From positions 1 to 17,711 of the forward strand of contig JAAEOI010000536.1 of NCBI GenBank assembly GCA_024244665.1: a DNA stretch of 17,711 nt, given 5' to 3'. The translations under genes and the position numbers were made by a program. This document shows positions 15,011 through 17,711 of the stretch, piece by piece. Origin of the DNA: Bacteroidota bacterium (GTDB lineage Bacteria; Bacteroidota; Bacteroidia; Bacteroidales; GCA-2748055). Below the pieces are notes generated by a model. It was given only the letters and a program-made list of their open reading frames with translations. It did no database searches and had not been told where the DNA came from. Position 1 is the stretch's first letter, and each line of letters opens with the position of its first letter.

Positions 15011-15046
15011 CCGTCTCATAAGTAAACATGAGACGGTTTCTTTTTT
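15011..15046 (+). terminator. Terminator-like hairpin at the IS end, downstream of susD
   Basis: CCGTCTCAT (15011-15019) pairs with ATGAGACGG (15028-15036) around an eight-base loop, followed by TTTCTTTTTT. It can end transcription from the susCD unit. It also lies at the end of the IS1182-type element, so it probably belongs to the IS end. Confidence 0.7.
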
Positions 15047-15140
15047 ACATAGATTTTCGTTGATCCAGATTTTCCCGGGTTTTTCATTTTTTCGTCGCCA
15101 GGAAGTGGATTTTTAATAAGAAAAGAGTCTCCTGTGGTCT

Positions 15141-16424
15141 CTAATTGGCCATTTTCCTCAGGTTATGTGCCATTGAGATTAATCCAGCTTCAATTTCTGT
15201 TTTTTCAAGACCTCTTAGCATGAAGCGTTTGAAGTGGTGATTATATTTTATGATGCCAAATACAGCTTCTACATCAACCGGTCTCTGACTTCGGTATTTT
15301 AAGCCTGTTTCGCTAGTGAGTTTTTCCCTAATCTCCTGTTTATACTTATTCAATTTTGGATTGACTTCCACAACCCGATTGCCCTTAGCTTTATAGCAAG
15401 GTCCTCGCATGGGACATCCTTTACAGTTTTGAGCCTGGTATTTCCTGTAATACTGTTTATAGCCCAGTTTTGATTTTTGGGTTCTCTGTCCGATAAATGT
15501 CATGGCTTGCCCCATCGGACAGAAGTAGCAGTCCAGCTCTTGATTATAATGCAGATTCTCGACTCTGTATGGGTTTTCCTTCCACTTTTTGGTTTGCTCC
15601 TTGTGGAAGTTGTTGAACTTCACATAGGCATCAATGCCTTTGTTTTCAAGATATTCATAGTTCTCCTCAGATCCGTAACCAGCATCGACAACCAGCACCT
15701 CTGGGGTCTGTCCCAGTTGTTCTTTCATCTCATCAATATGTGCAGATAATGTGCCTGTATCTGTGCTTGTTTGATGTAAGCTATAGCCCAGTATGTATTG
15801 ATCCTGGGTGGAGATCTGCCAGATATAGGCTGGCTTTAACTGTCCATTGAGCATATGATCTTCTTTCATACGCATAAAGGTGGCATCAGGATCTGTTCTT
15901 GATAAGCTATTTCTTTTGCCCAACTGCCACTCATAATCTTCATATTTATCCAAGGCCTCAGGCCATTTCCTTCTGGCATAGTTGAGCTTTTGCTTTATCT
16001 TCTTGTCCACCTCCTTTCCTGCTAAGGCCTGATCGATCTTCTCGATGGCTTGACTCACCTTCTCTGCATCAATCTCCTCGAACATATCGGGCTCATTGTG
16101 TTCCAACTCTTCTCTGGCAACCTGCTCTGCATAATGCCAGAGTTCTTTCAACTGATTCCTGATCCGGCCTCTATTGTATTTTAGGGTTCTGCCCCAAACA
16201 AAGGTGTACCTGTTAGCATTGGCTTCGATCTTGGTTCCATCAAGGTAAGCCTCTTTCAGTGTGATATGGCCATGGTCAACTAATAACAATACTACCTGGC
16301 TAAAGACTTCTTTAAACACCCCTCTTAATCGATCACTTCGGAACCGGTTGATTGTATTATGATCCGGATAACTCATCCCACTAAGCCACATAAAATGGAT
16401 GTTCTGCTGTAAAGCCTGCTCTGT
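15141..16424 (-). pseudogene. IS1182-family transposase, N-terminally truncated
   Basis: This DDE transposase moved the surrounding IS. From the first available ATG, 416 residues remain, ending in LRKMAN. Visible parts are SGMSYPDHNTINRFRS, the first catalytic region AYLDGTKIEANANRYTF, a coiled helical insert, the second acidic region VLVVDAGYGSEENYEYL, a Cys cluster (CYFCPMG, CKGCPMRGPCYK) and the C-terminal RPVDVEAVFGIIKYNHHFKRF with the likely catalytic Glu. Family members usually carry roughly 80 further N-terminal residues ending in a pattern like T-E-Q-A-L-x-x-N-I-H-F-M-W. Here TEQALQQNIHF can be read in frame before that ATG, and the frame then meets a stop at the IS3 junction. The 5' end was therefore lost to that insertion; activity is unlikely. 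Confidence 0.82.
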
Positions 16425-16531
16425 GTAAAGTCAGCTAAAAGTGGACTGATTTAGAGATAAGGTTAAGAGATAGATTATTACCTTTCAACCAAGGCTGTGA
16501 GGTATATTTCAAAACCTAAAATCAGTTTAGA

Positions 16532-16888
16532 ATGGCACAAAAGAAATCAAGTGAGCGTTTGGTTCGAGATATCAAACGAAACACCCGGAGGAAGTTCTCA
16601 TCCGAAGAAAAAATCAGAATCGTAATTGATGGTTTGCGAGGAGAGACAAGCATAGCCGAGTTATGTCGTAGAGAGGGGATTGCCCAAAACCTTTATTATC
16701 GTTGGAGCAAGGATTTTCTGGAGTCTGGTAAGAGAAGGCTCGATGGAGATACCAAGCGAGAAGCAAATACGTCAGAGGTACAATCATTAAGAGAAGAAAA
16801 CGCCCAGTTGAAAGAAGCTGTTGCGGAATTGTTACTACACAATCGCATACTTAAAAAAAGTATGAATGGGGAAGGTTCAAGCGAATGA
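16532..16888 (+). CDS. IS3-family transposase OrfA (HTH protein)
   Basis: The 118-residue OrfA binds the IS ends. It has a helix-turn-helix (about 20-65, RRKFSSEEKIRIVIDGLRGETSIAELCRREGI followed by YYRWSKDFLESGKRRL) and a C-terminal leucine-zipper-like coiled coil (about 84-110, VQSLREENAQLKEAVAELLLHNRILKKS) for dimerisation. It ends in an ATGA overlap with orfB. Seven A's then G at 16853-16860 near its end form an A-rich slip site of the type used by IS3 elements for -1 frameshifting to make OrfAB; the -1 frame is open from 16855 onward into orfB. The reading frame itself is intact. Confidence 0.88.
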   Translation: MAQKKSSERLVRDIKRNTRRKFSSEEKIRIVIDGLRGETSIAELCRREGIAQNLYYRWSKDFLESGKRRLDGDTKREANTSEVQSLREENAQLKEAVAELLLHNRILKKSMNGEGSSE

Positions 16889-17711
16889 AGTATATACGAT
16901 TTTCCCAATCTGAAAAGATGGAAATCATTCAGATCGTTCAAGACAGCGAATTAGGGATAAACAGGACCCTCCAGGAGCTGGATATCCATAAGAGTACTTT
17001 TTATCAATGGTATGGAAAGTATCATGATAAAGGCTATGATGGATTAGCGCCAAAGAAACGATCTGTCAATAGCCAATGGAATAAGATCCCAGATAGCCAT
17101 TGACAGAAAGTTGTTGAGATATCGCTGGATCTACCAGAGCTGTCTCCCAGAGAACTGGCTTTTCATATTACTGACAACAAAGGCTTCTTCATATCAGAAT
17201 CCAGTGTTTACAGAATACTCAAGAAGCTTGGATTAATTACATCTCCAGCTCATCTTGTAATGCGAGCTGATGCAGAATTTAAGGACAAAACAACCAGGGT
17301 CAACCAGATGTGGCAAACGGACTTTACATTTGTCGACAATCCTGGATGACTTCAGCCGATATATTGTCTCCTGGGAACTCTGTAAGAGCATGACAAGCAA
17401 AGACGCTGAGCGATCCATTGAAAATGCTCTGCAATGCACGGGATTAAAAAACAGCAATCCTCCTAGGTTATTATCTGATAATGGATCTTGCTATATCTCA
17501 AACAACCTGGCAGTATATCTGGATAGTGTGGGGATGGATCATGTAAGAGGTGCTCCGAATCACTCTCAAACTCAGGGTAAAATTGAAAGGTATCATCGTT
17601 CAATGAAGAACGTAATTAAGCTGGAGCATTATTACAGTCCTGAAGAATTAATATATCGACTAAATGAATTTGTGGATTATTATAACAATAATCGATATCA
17701 CGAATCCTTAC
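16885..17711 (+). pseudogene. IS3-family transposase OrfB (DDE integrase), disrupted and running off the window
   Basis: The catalytic protein of the IS3 element is broken twice. Frame one gives MKYIRFSQSEKMEIIQIV...NKIPDSH and a TGA at 17101-17103. The same frame resumes directly with QKVVEISLDLPELSPRELAFHI and continues to QMWQTDFTF, so the TGA is probably a CGA-to-TGA change. At about 17330 a deletion of some 40 bases joins FTF to a new frame reading ILDDFSRYIVSWELCKSM...; the usual Y-F-K-V-I-G-W-like strand is missing. All three acidic residues can still be found: Asp in TDFT, Asp in LLSDNGS, Glu in GKIERYH. The window ends before the stop. The protein cannot be made intact. Confidence 0.85.

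Larger units (their letters stand above)
15007..16424 (-). mobile_element. IS1182-family insertion sequence, truncated by another IS
   Basis: The remnant contains the transposase gene on the minus strand and an end region starting near GGGGCCGTCTCAT (15007-15019). That G-rich start resembles the outer ends of Bacteroidetes IS1182 elements, but the exact boundary is inferred because the opposite end is missing. Transposase coding homology stops near 16424, where the IS3-family element begins. Target-site duplication cannot be evaluated. Confidence 0.65.
16424..17711 (+). mobile_element. IS3-family insertion sequence, partial at window edge
   Basis: The element has the IS3 layout: orfA, then orfB in the -1 frame. 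Its left boundary is placed near TGTGTAAAGTCAGC (16422-16435), where IS1182 coding homology ends; the exact base is uncertain by two or three. The right end lies beyond the window, after the last DDE motif. orfB is disrupted, so this copy is probably not autonomous. Confidence 0.75.

Overview
The window looks like a chromosomal segment from a member of the Bacteroidota, probably class Bacteroidia. It carries a SusC/SusD outer-membrane pair driven by an ECF sigma/FecR pair, several matches to the Bacteroidetes promoter element TAnnTTTG, few Shine-Dalgarno sites, and a housekeeping cluster in a Bacteroidetes-like arrangement. No species can be named from sequence alone.

Layout. Positions 1-5592 are compact core genes, all on the plus strand: the tail of cytidylate kinase (cmk), ispH (isoprenoid synthesis), pfkA (glycolysis), priA (replication restart) and a heptose-7-phosphate kinase (rfaE1/hldE type, LPS precursor). 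cmk overlaps ispH, and pfkA overlaps priA by one base. A tRNA-Pro(CGG) gene follows.

Positions 5676-6940 are the most unusual part. The last 18 bases of the tRNA-Pro region (AATCCCGCTACCCCGACA) occur three times in direct orientation. They bound a 183-bp unit with a strongly structured, possibly RNA-forming inverted repeat, and a 1064-bp unit with a minus-strand MNT nucleotidyltransferase/HEPN toxin-antitoxin-like pair, short repeats and a 25-bp palindrome. No integrase is visible. I read this as stepwise accretion of small non-autonomous elements at a tRNA 3' end. The original tRNA terminator may now lie beyond the third repeat (6950-6986). A frameshifted small CxxC protein remnant and a nearly empty stretch follow.

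Positions 7674-14967 form one regulatory and uptake unit: ECF sigma factor, FecR-type anti-sigma factor with a strong hairpin between them, a SusC/RagA TonB-dependent transporter with an N-terminal STN signalling domain, and a SusD/RagB lipoprotein. The STN domain is expected to contact FecR in the periplasm and so release the sigma factor when ligand is bound. No enzyme genes follow; the locus runs straight into insertion sequences.

Positions about 15007-17711 are nested mobile DNA: an IS1182-type transposase lacking its N-terminus, cut by an IS3-family element (orfA intact; orfB broken by a nonsense codon and an internal deletion). The IS3 element runs off the window.
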